From contig CAIPDV010000042.1 in assembly GCA_903863935.1 (NCBI GenBank), positions 163,371 through 227,370 on the forward strand: a DNA stretch of 64,000 nucleotides, in the 5' to 3' direction. The notes beneath the pieces are model-generated. The model ran no database searches, was not told the DNA's origin, and was given only the letters and a program-made list of their open reading frames with translations. How positions within the stretch are numbered: the stretch's first letter is position 1; every line of letters begins with the position of its first letter. The DNA is from an uncultured Bacteroidota bacterium. Lineage in GTDB: Bacteria > Bacteroidota > Bacteroidia > JABEUT01. Below are positions 1-7,912 of this stretch, piece by piece. The position numbers and the translations under genes are program-made.

Positions 1-591
1 AAACTGACCCTTGAACAGTTCGAAGAAATATTTAAAGGAAGATATTCGGCAGCATTTAATCCGCTAACTAGTCTTGAAAGGCTTGGGGTAATTAACCAAA
101 CTACCATGCTGGCCGAGGATACACAGGAAATAGCCAACTATTTAAAGCAGGTGATGACCGATAAATTCGGTGTGGAAAACATTAGCAAACACTTTGCGGA
201 TACCCGCGACACTCTTTGCTATGCAACCAACGAAAACCAGGATGCCACGCATCAATTACTTAAGCAAGATGCTGATGTTGCTATTGTAGTTGGGGGTTAT
301 AACAGTTCAAATACCTCGCACCTGGTAGAGCTTTGCGAACAGCGATTTAAAACATTTTTCATTTCATCGGTGAAGGAAATTGAGTCGAAAGATAAAATAC
401 ATTATTTCGATATACATTCCGAAGAACGGAAAACAGCCGACAGTTTTCTCCCTGATAAAAACCCGCTGACCGTTGTTTTAACCAGTGGTGCCTCCTGCCC
501 CGATGCTATGGTGGAAGAAGTATTGATGAAAATATTATCGTTTTATGGCAGCACCAAAACGGTGGAAGAAGCACTGGCGGGGCTGAATTAA
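1..591 (+). CDS. ispH: 4-hydroxy-3-methylbut-2-enyl diphosphate reductase, 3' part
   Basis: This is the C-terminal 196 residues of IspH (LytB), the [4Fe-4S] enzyme that makes IPP and DMAPP in the last step of the MEP isoprenoid pathway. The reading frame is open from base 1, so the true start lies outside the window. Visible family motifs are NQTTML, LCYATNENQ (the cluster cysteine equivalent to E. coli C197), GGYNSSNTSHL (the Ser/Asn substrate-binding pair) and LTSGASCPDAMVEEV. The window also carries ispG at 41773, the preceding step, but far away and not in an operon. The N-terminal cluster cysteines cannot be checked here. Confidence 0.93.
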   Translation, partial: KLTLEQFEEIFKGRYSAAFNPLTSLERLGVINQTTMLAEDTQEIANYLKQVMTDKFGVENISKHFADTRDTLCYATNENQDATHQLLKQDADVAIVVGGYNSSNTSHLVELCEQRFKTFFISSVKEIESKDKIHYFDIHSEERKTADSFLPDKNPLTVVLTSGASCPDAMVEEVLMKILSFYGSTKTVEEALAGLN

Positions 592-653
592 AATTTAGTG
601 ATAATCCCGAAGTGATGAAATTATTATAGAAAAAGTCGAAAAAATAAGGCAGG

Positions 654-701
654 AACCCTGAAGGGGTGAAATCCTTTTTATAATGTCACCCTTTCAGGGT
701 T
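654..701. repeat. Inverted repeat, 16-bp arms
   Basis: Arms 654-669 (AACCCTGAAGGGGTGA) and 686-701 pair with one mismatch across a 16-base loop. The element sits about 60 bases after ispH. It could terminate ispH transcription, but there is no clear T-run on either side, so it may simply be a dispersed palindromic repeat. Confidence 0.6.
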
Positions 702-763
702 AAAATCCACAACAACTCATAATTGCTATAATAATATCATTCCTTCGGGATTTATCTTCGCTT

Positions 764-844
764 TTATTTTTGCACCACAATTTTTCCGCTCCCAACAACA
801 TTCCCATCTTCCTGCAAAACCTTGTAAAAATAAACCCCGTTGGG
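764..844 (-). pseudogene. Remnant of a T9SS type A sorting domain
   Basis: Reading the minus strand from 844 to 764 gives 26 sense codons beginning PNGVYFYKVLQEDG and ending SGKIVVQK, followed by a TAA stop. This is the consensus end of a T9SS C-terminal sorting domain, as in the intact cargo genes at 61226 and 62512. An in-frame TAA (845-847) sits directly before it, and nothing protein-like continues upstream. I infer it is the last surviving piece of a deleted cargo gene whose 5' part was replaced by repeats. Confidence 0.75.
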
Positions 845-942
845 TTAGTTGTGCATGTGTATCACTTTATCATCCTGAGAAGAGCGAGGGATCTGTTTTA
901 ATACAGATTCTGCCATCAAAATGACAAAAGCAGACCAGATAG

Positions 943-970
943 GATCGCTTCGCAAAGCCTCGCAATGACG
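943..970. repeat. Dispersed CATTGCGAGG-type repeat, copy 1
   Basis: GATCGCTTCGCAAAGCCTCG and the following AATGACG form one copy of a degenerate repeat. Related, partly inverted copies are seen at about 3904-3930, 5234-5258 and 26533-26560, all in gene-free DNA. Similar sequences are common between genes in environmental Bacteroidota; their origin is unclear. Confidence 0.5.
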
Positions 971-983
971 ATTGGAATAAAAT

Positions 984-1017
984 CTTAGTGAAACTTAGTG
1001 CTCTTAGTGTCTTAGTG
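984..1017. repeat. Run of four CTTAGTG units
   Basis: CTTAGTG occurs at 984, 994, 1003 and 1011, with spacing shrinking from 10 to 9 to 8 bases. It lies immediately before the end of cmk. A related TGTCTTAGTGGG lies inverted at about 4238-4249. It is too short and irregular for a CRISPR and encodes nothing obvious. Confidence 0.6.
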
Positions 1018-1027
1018 GTGAATGTAT

Positions 1028-1708
1028 TTACATTCTCTCTTTCGCCCAACTCAACGCCAATTCCAACTGCTGCTCCCTTGTCAGATTTGAGTTATCAAGT
1101 ACAAGTGCATCCTCCGCTTGCCGCAGTGGGCTTTCCTTCCGGGTGGTATCGTCTTCATCGCGCTGGTGAATATTCTTTCGTACTTCTTCTAAAGTAGTTT
1201 TAATGCCTTTGCTCTCCATCTCCAGCTTCCTGCGCTGTATACGGATATCCTCGCTGGCGGTCATAAATATTTTAAGTTCTGCATGGGGGAATACGGTAGT
1301 GCCAATGTCACGCCCATCCATCACCACACCGCCTTGTTTGCCCATTTCACGCTGTTGGTCTACCATCTGCATCCTTACTTCGTGTACCGTGCTAACACGG
1401 CTCACCCGGGTTGCTACTTCCATGGAGCGGATTTCCTTTTCTACGTTTCTCCCGTTCAAAAATATTTCAGACTTGTCATTAAAATGAAATGCAAGTTTGA
1501 TATGAGGGAGTTCGGCAACAATTCCTTCAACTGAAAATTGAGTGGAGCTTATGATTCCCTTCTCCATACAATGCAGGGTGACTGCCCTGTACATGGCGCC
1601 GGTATCAATATATGCATAACCGAGCGCATGGGCAAGATCGTTTGACAACGTGCTTTTCCCGCAGGAAGAATATCCATCAACTGCTATCGTTATTTTATTG
1701 TTTGCCAT
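1028..1708 (-). CDS. cmk: Cytidylate kinase
   Basis: (d)CMP kinase phosphorylates CMP and dCMP with ATP in pyrimidine nucleotide salvage and DNA precursor supply; it is cytosolic. The 226-residue product has the P-loop at residues 12-20 (GYSSCGKST), the DTGAMYRAVT segment and DGRDIGTTVFP, all diagnostic of Cmk. I chose the ATG at 1708 (MANNKITIAVDG) because the frame's upstream start candidate at 1750 is a TTG inside an inverted repeat. It follows porQ on the same strand, and a porQ-cmk neighbourhood recurs in this phylum. A hairpin (1719-1821) lies between the two genes. Confidence 0.95.
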   Translation of the reverse strand: MANNKITIAVDGYSSCGKSTLSNDLAHALGYAYIDTGAMYRAVTLHCMEKGIISSTQFSVEGIVAELPHIKLAFHFNDKSEIFLNGRNVEKEIRSMEVATRVSRVSTVHEVRMQMVDQQREMGKQGGVVMDGRDIGTTVFPHAELKIFMTASEDIRIQRRKLEMESKGIKTTLEEVRKNIHQRDEDDTTRKESPLRQAEDALVLDNSNLTREQQLELALSWAKERM

Positions 1709-1718
1709 AAATACACTG

Positions 1719-1821
1719 GAACGCGGATGACGCGGATTGCTTATGATCAACTAAGATTTTTAATTCAGGAATGTTTATTACCATCAGCGTATATCATAAG
1801 CAATCCGAGTCATCTGCGTTC
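1719..1821. repeat. Large inverted repeat between porQ and cmk
   Basis: Arms 1719-1747 and 1793-1821 are 29 bases each and pair with two mismatches around a 45-base loop. The arms are richer in GC (GAACGCGGATGACGCGGATT) than the surroundings. A transcript running from porQ into cmk would fold a strong stem-loop just before the cmk start codon, so it could set the porQ:cmk ratio or be a passive palindromic element. Confidence 0.75.
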
Positions 1822-1831
1822 TATTCTTTTA

Positions 1832-2893
1832 TCAGTTTCGCCGGCTATAAAACTGTCCGGTATCAAAAATGAAGGTAAAGGTATTAGACACTGCACCAAG
1901 GCTGTATTTTGCGACTGCATAACTAATGTGGAATTTGTATATCTTCATTTCAAACCCCGCTGACATACCCGCAAGGCTTGGCCTACTAGATAACTCCAGT
2001 TCTTTCCGCACCTGGTAATTATACCCGTACCGGATGGCAAAGTTTTTGCCCAATAAAAGTTCCACACTTCCAATAAAGTGCCTGCCTAAATTATCGAAAA
2101 ACGTACTTGCACCACTCACACCAATAGCTTGTCCGGTAAGTGGATTTACGGTTTGGGTATCGGTTGGGTCGGTATAGGTGAGTGTCCACATTTGCAAATG
2201 CTGTGCAACAATATTAAACCGGAAAGGAGCATGTTTGAATTTATAGGATACTCCCACCTGCGCATCCAGCGGCAATGGCTCTGAGTTGCCCGGATAATAG
2301 GTCTTTAATTGTCCGCCAACATTCTTAACTACTGCACCTACGTATAGACAGCGGTTTGCACTCACATACGACACTCCCAAATCAACCATTGCTGCCGAAG
2401 AGTAAAATTGGTTGAGCGAAGAGTAGACCATTTTAACATTAGCACCCGCCGAGATTATAGAATCCTTTAGTGGTCGCCCATATCCAACGTTAAAAAGGTA
2501 TTCCGATGCAGTGAAGGTTCCCGTGATATTACCTGCATCATCGGCCTGGGTAAAGGTTCCGTAGTTAATGTCTTTAATTCCCAAATCGAATGTACCGATA
2601 TTTTTTATGCTGCGTGCATAGGCAAAGTAGCTGTAATCAATCCCCGCAAACAAAGGCGTGTAGGTCATTACAATGTGGTTGTTCACGCTTGTATCGAGAA
2701 AGGATGGATTGGTAGCTGCAAGTCCTAAGTCGCCATCACGCACCCCAATATAACTGCCCCCAAGGGCCGCAGCGCGTGCAGAAACCGGAAGGTCAATAAA
2801 ATCATAGGTGTCGCTGCCTCCTATTTGCCCAAAACTAAATTTTGAACAAAAGATTAAGGCAATGAAAATAGAACGTCTTATGTTAAAGGGCAT
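1832..2893 (-). CDS. porQ: T9SS outer-membrane protein PorQ
   Basis: PorQ is a FadL-like outer-membrane barrel of the T9SS attachment complex, where in Porphyromonas it anchors PorZ beside the PorU-PorV sortase. The product (353 residues from the ATG at 2893) starts with a signal peptide ending near SKFSFGQ, then GGSDTYDFIDLPVSARAAAL, the characteristic mature N-terminus of PorQ/PorV proteins (allowing for the family's GG..Y.F..LP.SAR.AALGG pattern). Beta-strand-like alternation runs to the end. A TTG at 2911 is possible but less likely. It lies upstream of cmk and could be co-transcribed with it. Confidence 0.88.
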   Translation of the reverse strand: MPFNIRRSIFIALIFCSKFSFGQIGGSDTYDFIDLPVSARAAALGGSYIGVRDGDLGLAATNPSFLDTSVNNHIVMTYTPLFAGIDYSYFAYARSIKNIGTFDLGIKDINYGTFTQADDAGNITGTFTASEYLFNVGYGRPLKDSIISAGANVKMVYSSLNQFYSSAAMVDLGVSYVSANRCLYVGAVVKNVGGQLKTYYPGNSEPLPLDAQVGVSYKFKHAPFRFNIVAQHLQMWTLTYTDPTDTQTVNPLTGQAIGVSGASTFFDNLGRHFIGSVELLLGKNFAIRYGYNYQVRKELELSSRPSLAGMSAGFEMKIYKFHISYAVAKYSLGAVSNTFTFIFDTGQFYSRRN

Positions 2894-2965
2894 AAAAGAT
2901 TTAATGCTCAATAAACGGAAGGGTATGGGTTTTATTTTGTATTCCCTTTTTTTCAGACAATTATA

Positions 2966-3850
2966 TTAATTCAAAACCTTTGACTTTACCATAGCTGCGA
3001 TAGTTTTACCTATTACTGCCGGTGATTCCACAACCGTGATTCCACACTCGCGCATTATCTTCATTTTAGCCGCTGCAGTATCTTCAGCTCCGCCAACAAT
3101 AGCTCCGGCATGGCCCATAGTACGGCCCGGAGGAGCTGTTTGTCCTGCAATAAATCCTACGACAGGTTTGGTTCCATGTTCTTTAATATAATATGCAGCT
3201 TCTGCTTCCATGGTTCCGCCAATTTCACCAATCATGATGATACCTTCGGTTCCGGGATCATTCATTAATAATTCAACGGCTTGTTTGGTGGTTGTGCCAA
3301 TAATAGGGTCACCGCCAATACCAATACAGGTAGATTGTCCGAGGCCAGCTTTGGTAACCTGGTCAACTGCTTCGTAAGTTAACGTGCCAGAGCGCGAAAC
3401 GATACCGATAGTACCGGGTCTGTGAATAAAGCCGGGCATGATACCCACCTTTGCTTCTCCCGGAGTGATAACACCCGGGCAGTTCGGACCTATCAAACGG
3501 CAATCTTTATCAGACAAATACGATTTTACTTTCACCATATCCTGAACCGGAATCCCTTCTGTAATACACACAATTAATTTAATTCCAGCTTCGGCTGCTT
3601 CCATAATGGCATCGGCTGCAAATGCAGGTGGAACGAATATGATGGAAACATTGGCTTGTGCAAGTTTAACTGCATCGGCAACAGTATTAAATACAGGTCT
3701 ATCTAAATGGGTTGTTCCGCCTTTGCCGGGGGTAACTCCACCTACCACATTGGTTCCGTATTCTATCATTTGCTGGGCATGAAATGTGCCTTCGCTTCCT
3801 GTGAAGCCTTGTACTATAACTTTCGAATTTTTATTTACTAATATGCTCAT
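2966..3850 (-). CDS. sucD: Succinyl-CoA ligase, alpha subunit
   Basis: SucD forms the CoA-binding and phospho-histidine half of succinyl-CoA synthetase in the TCA cycle. At 294 residues the length is typical. The N-terminal Rossmann CoA-binding part has [20 protein letters not shown] and GGVTPGKGG. The middle has [12 protein letters not shown] and [10 protein letters not shown]. The GHAGAIVGG segment near residue 250 carries the active-site histidine. The beta subunit gene sucC is not in the window, which is common in Bacteroidota. A TAATTTTG promoter box lies 20 bases upstream. Confidence 0.96.
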   Translation of the reverse strand: MSILVNKNSKVIVQGFTGSEGTFHAQQMIEYGTNVVGGVTPGKGGTTHLDRPVFNTVADAVKLAQANVSIIFVPPAFAADAIMEAAEAGIKLIVCITEGIPVQDMVKVKSYLSDKDCRLIGPNCPGVITPGEAKVGIMPGFIHRPGTIGIVSRSGTLTYEAVDQVTKAGLGQSTCIGIGGDPIIGTTTKQAVELLMNDPGTEGIIMIGEIGGTMEAEAAYYIKEHGTKPVVGFIAGQTAPPGRTMGHAGAIVGGAEDTAAAKMKIMRECGITVVESPAVIGKTIAAMVKSKVLN

Positions 3851-3869
3851 ACTTGTTTTTGTAAGGCTT

Positions 3870-3877
3870 CAAAATTA
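3870..3877 (-). promoter_or_regulatory. TAnnTTTG box for sucD
   Basis: The minus strand reads TAATTTTG, the Bacteroidota -7 element, 20 bases before the sucD ATG. A TTG (CAA at 3894-3896 on plus) lies 16 bases further upstream, a near-ideal -33 spacing. Confidence 0.7.
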
Positions 3878-4433
3878 GACTTTTTTTTATTACCAATCTA
3901 ATACGTCATTGCAAGATTCAACGAAGCAACCCCGCAGGGCTCGTGAACTCCTCAAAAAATAGAGGTGTTAACAATCTCTGTAAAATAGGGACAAATAGGG
4001 GTTTATTTTTGGGCAAGCCCCAAGCTTCGCAAGGGTCGGGCTATTCGCTGCAAGTCCGCCCTCCAAAGTGGGCTTCGCCCGCCATAGCTTTAGCGAAGGC
4101 GGGCTTTCCGCTTCTATCCCTCTTGCGGCTATACCGAATAATTTACCTCGACTATTTAATCCGAACCTGCGAGATTGTACTTCGTGGGAAGTAATAATTT
4201 AATCTTGGCCTAAATTATTTTAAAATAGAACTTGATGAATTTACCCACTAAGACAGATGTTTAGGAGGTTAGTGGAGTTTCACATTACTTCTTTTATCTT
4301 ACACTTCACTAATTTTTGCTTTCATTTTTAATCTGGGCGCATAATCTAATAAAAAAACTAATACAAAATCATATATAATCATTCAACCTTTCAACATCCT
4401 CGTGTTCGTTAAAAGATTTTTATCAAAAGCCTC
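3878..4433. repeat. Gene-free stretch of dispersed repeats
   Basis: No gene is supported here. At 3904-3930 lies an inverted copy of the CATTGCGAGG-type repeat. From about 4010 to 4135 is a GC-richer block full of CTTCGC/GCGAAG words, containing a hairpin with arms 4077-4083 (GCCCGCC) and 4098-4104 (GGCGGGC). At 4238-4249 is a reversed TGTCTTAGTGGG, and at 4296-4305 a near match (AGTGTAAGAT, minus strand) to the motif clusters at 25 and 58 kb. Composition differs from neighbouring genes, suggesting inserted repetitive elements. Confidence 0.6.
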
Positions 4434-4461
4434 TTGCATGTCAAAATATTCATTACTTTTG
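4434..4461 (+). promoter_or_regulatory. Promoter: TTG-N17-TACTTTTG
   Basis: TTG at 4434-4436, a 17-base spacer and TACTTTTG at 4454-4461 form a near-ideal Bacteroidota promoter. It lies 26 bases before the ATG at 4488 and shows that the longer frame beginning at the TTG is not the true coding start. Confidence 0.75.
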
Positions 4462-4487
4462 TGTCGTTAGGTTTAAATGAATCATAC

Positions 4488-5006
4488 ATGTCAGTACTAA
4501 ACAAAGACTTTGAATCAAGAAAAATAACCAAGGAGGCACTTCAGGAGTATGTTCAAAAATTAGAGCAGCAACTGAGTGAGTTACCATTGTTTATGAAATA
4601 CAGATTAGCACAAAATTTGCTTAAGGACTCTGATGTAACGGAAGTAATAAGTGACCATAAAAGTGACACTGTTATTCCTATAGAGAGTGAAGGTAATGAA
4701 TACTTGACAGGGTGGTCAATTATAAAGAAGGCTGAGTTTGTTTTAAATTCATCCAATACCGGAATGACTACAGCAGAAATTGTTGATGCTATTTTGAAAA
4801 TTGAACCTGGACTTAAAGATAATAGAAGTAAAATAGTTGCAAACCTATCTGGCACATTAGGAGCGAAAGCTAAAGTAGGCACTAAAATTACTCGTCGTAA
4901 AAATAAACTAGATGAATTTGTTTACTATATGGTTAAATGGGGGAGTGAAATAATTCCTCCTGATAACGAACAAGAAAAAACCCCCACAAATAATGCAGAG
5001 GTTTAA
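4488..5006 (+). CDS. Uncharacterised protein with possible winged-helix domain
   Basis: I do not recognise this 172-residue protein. Residues about 1-50 are helical and charged, with a leucine-rich KLEQQLSELP stretch. Residues about 85-160 (from GWSIIKKAEFVLNSS through MTTAEIVDAILKIEPG to LDEFVYYMVKW) have the layout of a small winged helix of the HARE-HTH kind, which would suggest DNA or chromatin-associated binding; this is inference from pattern only. It is a single-gene unit with its own promoter and terminator, embedded in dispersed repeats, which could mean recent acquisition. Confidence 0.7.
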   Translation: MSVLNKDFESRKITKEALQEYVQKLEQQLSELPLFMKYRLAQNLLKDSDVTEVISDHKSDTVIPIESEGNEYLTGWSIIKKAEFVLNSSNTGMTTAEIVDAILKIEPGLKDNRSKIVANLSGTLGAKAKVGTKITRRKNKLDEFVYYMVKWGSEIIPPDNEQEKTPTNNAEV

Positions 5007-5091
5007 AATTTTGCGAAGCAAATAGAACATCATTAGTGTTGTTTTGACCCCTAAGTGTAAGGGAACCATCAGCACACTGATTTTTGAAAAG

Positions 5092-5117
5092 CCCAGAGAC
5101 GCAAACTCTGGGTTTTT
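5092..5117 (+). terminator. Rho-independent terminator
   Basis: A perfect 7-bp stem (CCCAGAG at 5092-5098 with CTCTGGG at 5106-5112), a 7-base loop and five T residues. It lies 85 bases after the stop of the gene at 4488-5006. Confidence 0.8.
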
Positions 5118-5286
5118 GCTTTTCTATAGGACAAAGATAAGAAAAAAATATTATCCCTATACCGGCAAGTTGCCCTCCAAGGGGAAATAACCTTTTAAGC
5201 TTTGTCCTAAAAAAGCCCCTCTTTTATATACCTTGCGTCGCAGAGCCTCGCATGGTCATTTAATTACAAATTGCCAATTTTAATTC

Positions 5287-6300
5287 CTAATCCGCATTTA
5301 TCGCCTTCCAAAGCACATCCAGCAACTCAGAAATACCTTTATTTGTTGCAGATGAGAAATACACCACAGGAACCTTTTTGAGCTTCCTGCTTTTGGCTTT
5401 TATTTCTTTTTTGAGTTCACCTAATAGCTCATCGTCGGCCATATCGCACTTGGAAACAGCCAATATACGGGCTTTGTCGAGGAGTGTAGGATTGAATTTT
5501 TCCAGTTCAGAAAGCAGGATAAGGTATTCGGTAACAATATCGGGGGCATCAGCAGGCACCATGAACAACAACACCGAGTTGCGTTCAATATGGCGCAGGA
5601 AGCGCAATCCAAGTCCTTTACCTTCGGAGGCACCTTCAATGATTCCTGGAATATCAGCCATTACAAAAGATTGCATTCCACGATATTTTACAATTCCCAA
5701 ATTAGGAACGAGTGTGGTAAAAGGATAGTTAGCAATTTCGGGCTTAGCAGCAGATACCACAGAAAGCAAAGTGGATTTTCCGGCATTTGGGAAACCCACC
5801 AAACCTACATCTGCAAGCAACTTTAATTCCAATATTTTCCATTCTTCCTTACCGGGCTCGCCTGGCTGTGCATGGTGCGGAGATTGATTTGTAGGCGTAG
5901 CAAAATGACTGTTTCCTAATCCGCCACGGCCACCTTTTACAATAATACGTTCCTCCCCATCAAAAGATATTTCATGTTCCTGCTCTCCTGTTATATCATC
6001 TCTTACAATAGTACCAATAGGCACTTCAAGTATTATATCCTCACCATCGGCTCCTTTCATATTCTGATAAGAACCGTTACCACCCGGAGTTGCAATAATG
6101 TGCTTGCGGTATTTTAAATGTATGAGCGTCCACAATTGTTTGTTACCACGCAAAATAATATCCCCACCACGGCCGCCGTCGCCACCATCAGGGCCCCCTT
6201 TAGCCACCGTTTTATCACGGTAAAAGTGAACGGAACCTGCGCCACCCTTTCCGGTACGGCAACAAATTTTCACATAGTCTACAAAGTTCGAGTCAGCCAT
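5287..6300 (-). CDS. obgE: Obg/CgtA GTPase
   Basis: Obg is an essential GTPase of 50S ribosome assembly and stress control. The 337-residue protein has the glycine-rich Obg fold at about 1-158 (KGGAGSVHFYRDK, GGPDGGDGGRGGD). The G domain follows with G1 GFPNAGKST (about 166-174), G3 DIPGIIEGASEGKG and G4 SKCDM. The G4 motif has Ser instead of the canonical Asn (NKxD), a variation I believe is common in this phylum. The short C-terminal extension of some Obg proteins is absent. ATG at 6300 is used. Confidence 0.96.
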   Translation of the reverse strand: MADSNFVDYVKICCRTGKGGAGSVHFYRDKTVAKGGPDGGDGGRGGDIILRGNKQLWTLIHLKYRKHIIATPGGNGSYQNMKGADGEDIILEVPIGTIVRDDITGEQEHEISFDGEERIIVKGGRGGLGNSHFATPTNQSPHHAQPGEPGKEEWKILELKLLADVGLVGFPNAGKSTLLSVVSAAKPEIANYPFTTLVPNLGIVKYRGMQSFVMADIPGIIEGASEGKGLGLRFLRHIERNSVLLFMVPADAPDIVTEYLILLSELEKFNPTLLDKARILAVSKCDMADDELLGELKKEIKAKSRKLKKVPVVYFSSATNKGISELLDVLWKAINAD

Positions 6301-6307
6301 CGTATTT

Positions 6308-6398
6308 AATTAGGAATTAAAAATTAGGAATTAGGAATCATAAAGTCACTCTATTAAGTTTGCACCAACTCGTAATTCCTAATTCGTAATTCCTAATT
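6308..6398. repeat. Inverted repeat of TAATTCCTAATT units
   Basis: Arms 6308-6333 and 6373-6398 (26 bases each) pair with two mismatches around a 39-base loop. Each arm contains two copies of AATTAGGAATTA. The right arm overlaps the last codons and stop of the phosphohexomutase gene, so the repeat forms a stem at the end of that transcript, just ahead of obgE. Related AATTAGGAATTA words occur near 5280 and 26437. Confidence 0.7.
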
Positions 6399-7805
6399 GG
6401 ATTTAGTTATTATTCTTCCCGCCGCTGCCAGTATATCGTCTGCAATAGCTGCAGTTGGTGCTTCCGAATAAGTTCTTAAAACCGGTTCGGTACCGGAAGC
6501 CCTTAACATCAACCATTCATCATCACTGAAAAAGAATTTGAATCCGTCAATAGTTTCAATGCGTTGTACCTTATATTTTCCGAATGCCTTATATTTATTC
6601 TGATTGCAGTTATCCAGCACCTTTTGTTTTATTTCTTCAGTAAGGTGGAGGTCAATTCTCCTGTATGCAAATTTGCCGGTAATCTTGAGAGCTTGTTTCA
6701 CCAATTCATCCAAAGACTTGCCGGTTCTTGCCATATATTCAATAATAGTAAGCCCTATCCAGATTCCGTCTCTTTCCGGTATATGGCCTTTTATGGCAAT
6801 TCCTCCTGATTCCTCGCCTCCTAATAAAACATCTTCATTTATCATTACATCGCACACATACTTAAACCCAACTTTTACAACCTGCAATGGCAACTTGTAA
6901 TGGGCACACATTTTCTTTATCTTTTCAGTAACTGAAAAAGCCACACAAACCTTTCCACCCATCTTTTTATATTCTACAAGGTAGTTTATAAGTATCAGTA
7001 TGATGAGATGTGAATCTACAAACTCACCTTTACCATTATAAAGACCAATACGGTCAGCATCGCCATCGGTTGCAAGACCAACGTCAATTGTTTTTGTTGT
7101 TTTAATGTACTCCTTCAGTTCGGTTAAGTTACGGTCAATAGGCTCAGGAGCTACACCACCAAATCCCGGGTTATGCACACAATGCAATAAGGTTGCGCCG
7201 GGGAACAGCCTTTTCATCACATTCTGACCTGCGCCATACATTGAATCGTATGCAATTCGAACGTTGGAATTATTTATTAGCCTTACATCAAAGTTCTTTT
7301 CAACATGCTTGCAGTAAAGGGTTTCAAGGTCAATATATTTTACAACACCCACTTTAATAAATTCGTCGAGGTTAAGTTTGGTGGTGTCAATTGTAGACTT
7401 TACCTTAATTCTATCTTCAATTTCTTTTACCTTATTGGCAAGGAGAGGCCCGCCATATTCGCCTTTCAGCTTAAACCCATTATAATCGGGCGGGTTATGG
7501 CTGGCAGTAATAACAATACCCACACTGGCCTTATTTTTAACAACACCTAATGAAACCATAGGAGTTGAAGCAATGCCTGTAGAAAGGAGTGTTTTAATTC
7601 CGCTTTTTGCGAAAACTTTAGCCACCGTTTCGGCAAACATTTTACCGCCAAAACGGCAGTCATATCCAATAACGGCAAGCGGTTCCTTATAATTTTTAAT
7701 AAGCCACTCAGCCGTTGCCTGTGAAACGCGAACTACATTCTCAACGGTATACTCTTCTGCAATAATAGCACGCCATCCATCGGTGCCAAATTTTATTGAA
7801 CTCAT
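6393..7805 (-). CDS. Phosphoglucomutase/phosphomannomutase family protein
   Basis: An alpha-D-phosphohexomutase of 470 residues that interconverts hexose 1- and 6-phosphates. MSSIKFGTDGWRAIIAEEYT is the standard N-terminus. The phosphoserine loop is TASHNPPDYNGFK (S102), the metal-binding loop is DGDADRIG (near 247), sugar binding is GGEESGGI and phosphate binding is RASGTEP near the end. Sequence alone does not separate glucose from mannose or glucosamine specificity. The nearby sugar transferase and oxidoreductase suggest supply of activated sugars for surface polysaccharide. A promoter box lies at 7826. Confidence 0.9.
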   Translation of the reverse strand: MSSIKFGTDGWRAIIAEEYTVENVVRVSQATAEWLIKNYKEPLAVIGYDCRFGGKMFAETVAKVFAKSGIKTLLSTGIASTPMVSLGVVKNKASVGIVITASHNPPDYNGFKLKGEYGGPLLANKVKEIEDRIKVKSTIDTTKLNLDEFIKVGVVKYIDLETLYCKHVEKNFDVRLINNSNVRIAYDSMYGAGQNVMKRLFPGATLLHCVHNPGFGGVAPEPIDRNLTELKEYIKTTKTIDVGLATDGDADRIGLYNGKGEFVDSHLIILILINYLVEYKKMGGKVCVAFSVTEKIKKMCAHYKLPLQVVKVGFKYVCDVMINEDVLLGGEESGGIAIKGHIPERDGIWIGLTIIEYMARTGKSLDELVKQALKITGKFAYRRIDLHLTEEIKQKVLDNCNQNKYKAFGKYKVQRIETIDGFKFFFSDDEWLMLRASGTEPVLRTYSEAPTAAIADDILAAAGRIITKSN

Positions 7806-7825
7806 GTTAAATATTATTTCAGGCG

Positions 7826-7833
7826 CAAAAATA
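7826..7833 (-). promoter_or_regulatory. TAnnTTTG box for the phosphohexomutase gene
   Basis: The minus strand reads TATTTTTG 21 bases before the ATG at 7805. Confidence 0.55.
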
Positions 7834-7848
7834 GACTAAAAAAACAGA

Positions 7849-7904
7849 TATGAGTTATAAGTTATGACCTTTAGCACAATATGCCAATTTGGAAATAACT
7901 CATA
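7849..7904. repeat. Inverted repeat TATGAGTTAT
   Basis: Ten-bp perfect arms at 7849-7858 and 7895-7904 in the gap between the sugar transferase and phosphohexomutase genes. It belongs to the same AAGTTATGAGTTATAAG repeat family as the 25-bp palindrome at 11366-11439. Confidence 0.55.
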
Positions 7905-7912
7905 ACTTGAGA

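Larger units (their letters stand above)
592..1027. other. Gene-free stretch between ispH and cmk
   Basis: No credible gene lies here. The stretch holds a 16-bp inverted repeat (654-701), the decayed end of a T9SS cargo gene (764-844), one copy of a dispersed GCTTCGCAAAGCCTCGCAATGACG-type repeat (943-970) and a run of four CTTAGTG units (984-1017). It looks like an accumulation zone for repeats and gene debris. Confidence 0.7.

Noticed and set aside
984..1017. CTTAGTG units as a CRISPR remnant
   Set aside because: Units are 7 bases with 1-3 base spacing that varies; there are no spacers and no cas genes in the window.
988..1534. Several overlapping plus-strand open frames opposite cmk
   Set aside because: They are antisense shadows of a clearly conserved kinase and have no codon character of their own.
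1708..1750. TTG at 1750 as the cmk start
   Set aside because: It would add 14 residues encoded by the arm of an inverted repeat, and the ATG at 1708 gives the usual Cmk N-terminus.
3943..4194. Open frame of 83 codons on the plus strand
   Set aside because: It lies wholly inside the dispersed-repeat block, has no promoter box, no protein-like composition and no recognisable motif.
4150..4200. Possible tRNA-like sequence around CCGAACCTGCGAGATTG
   Set aside because: No cloverleaf arms, no complete T-loop and no acceptor stem could be matched.
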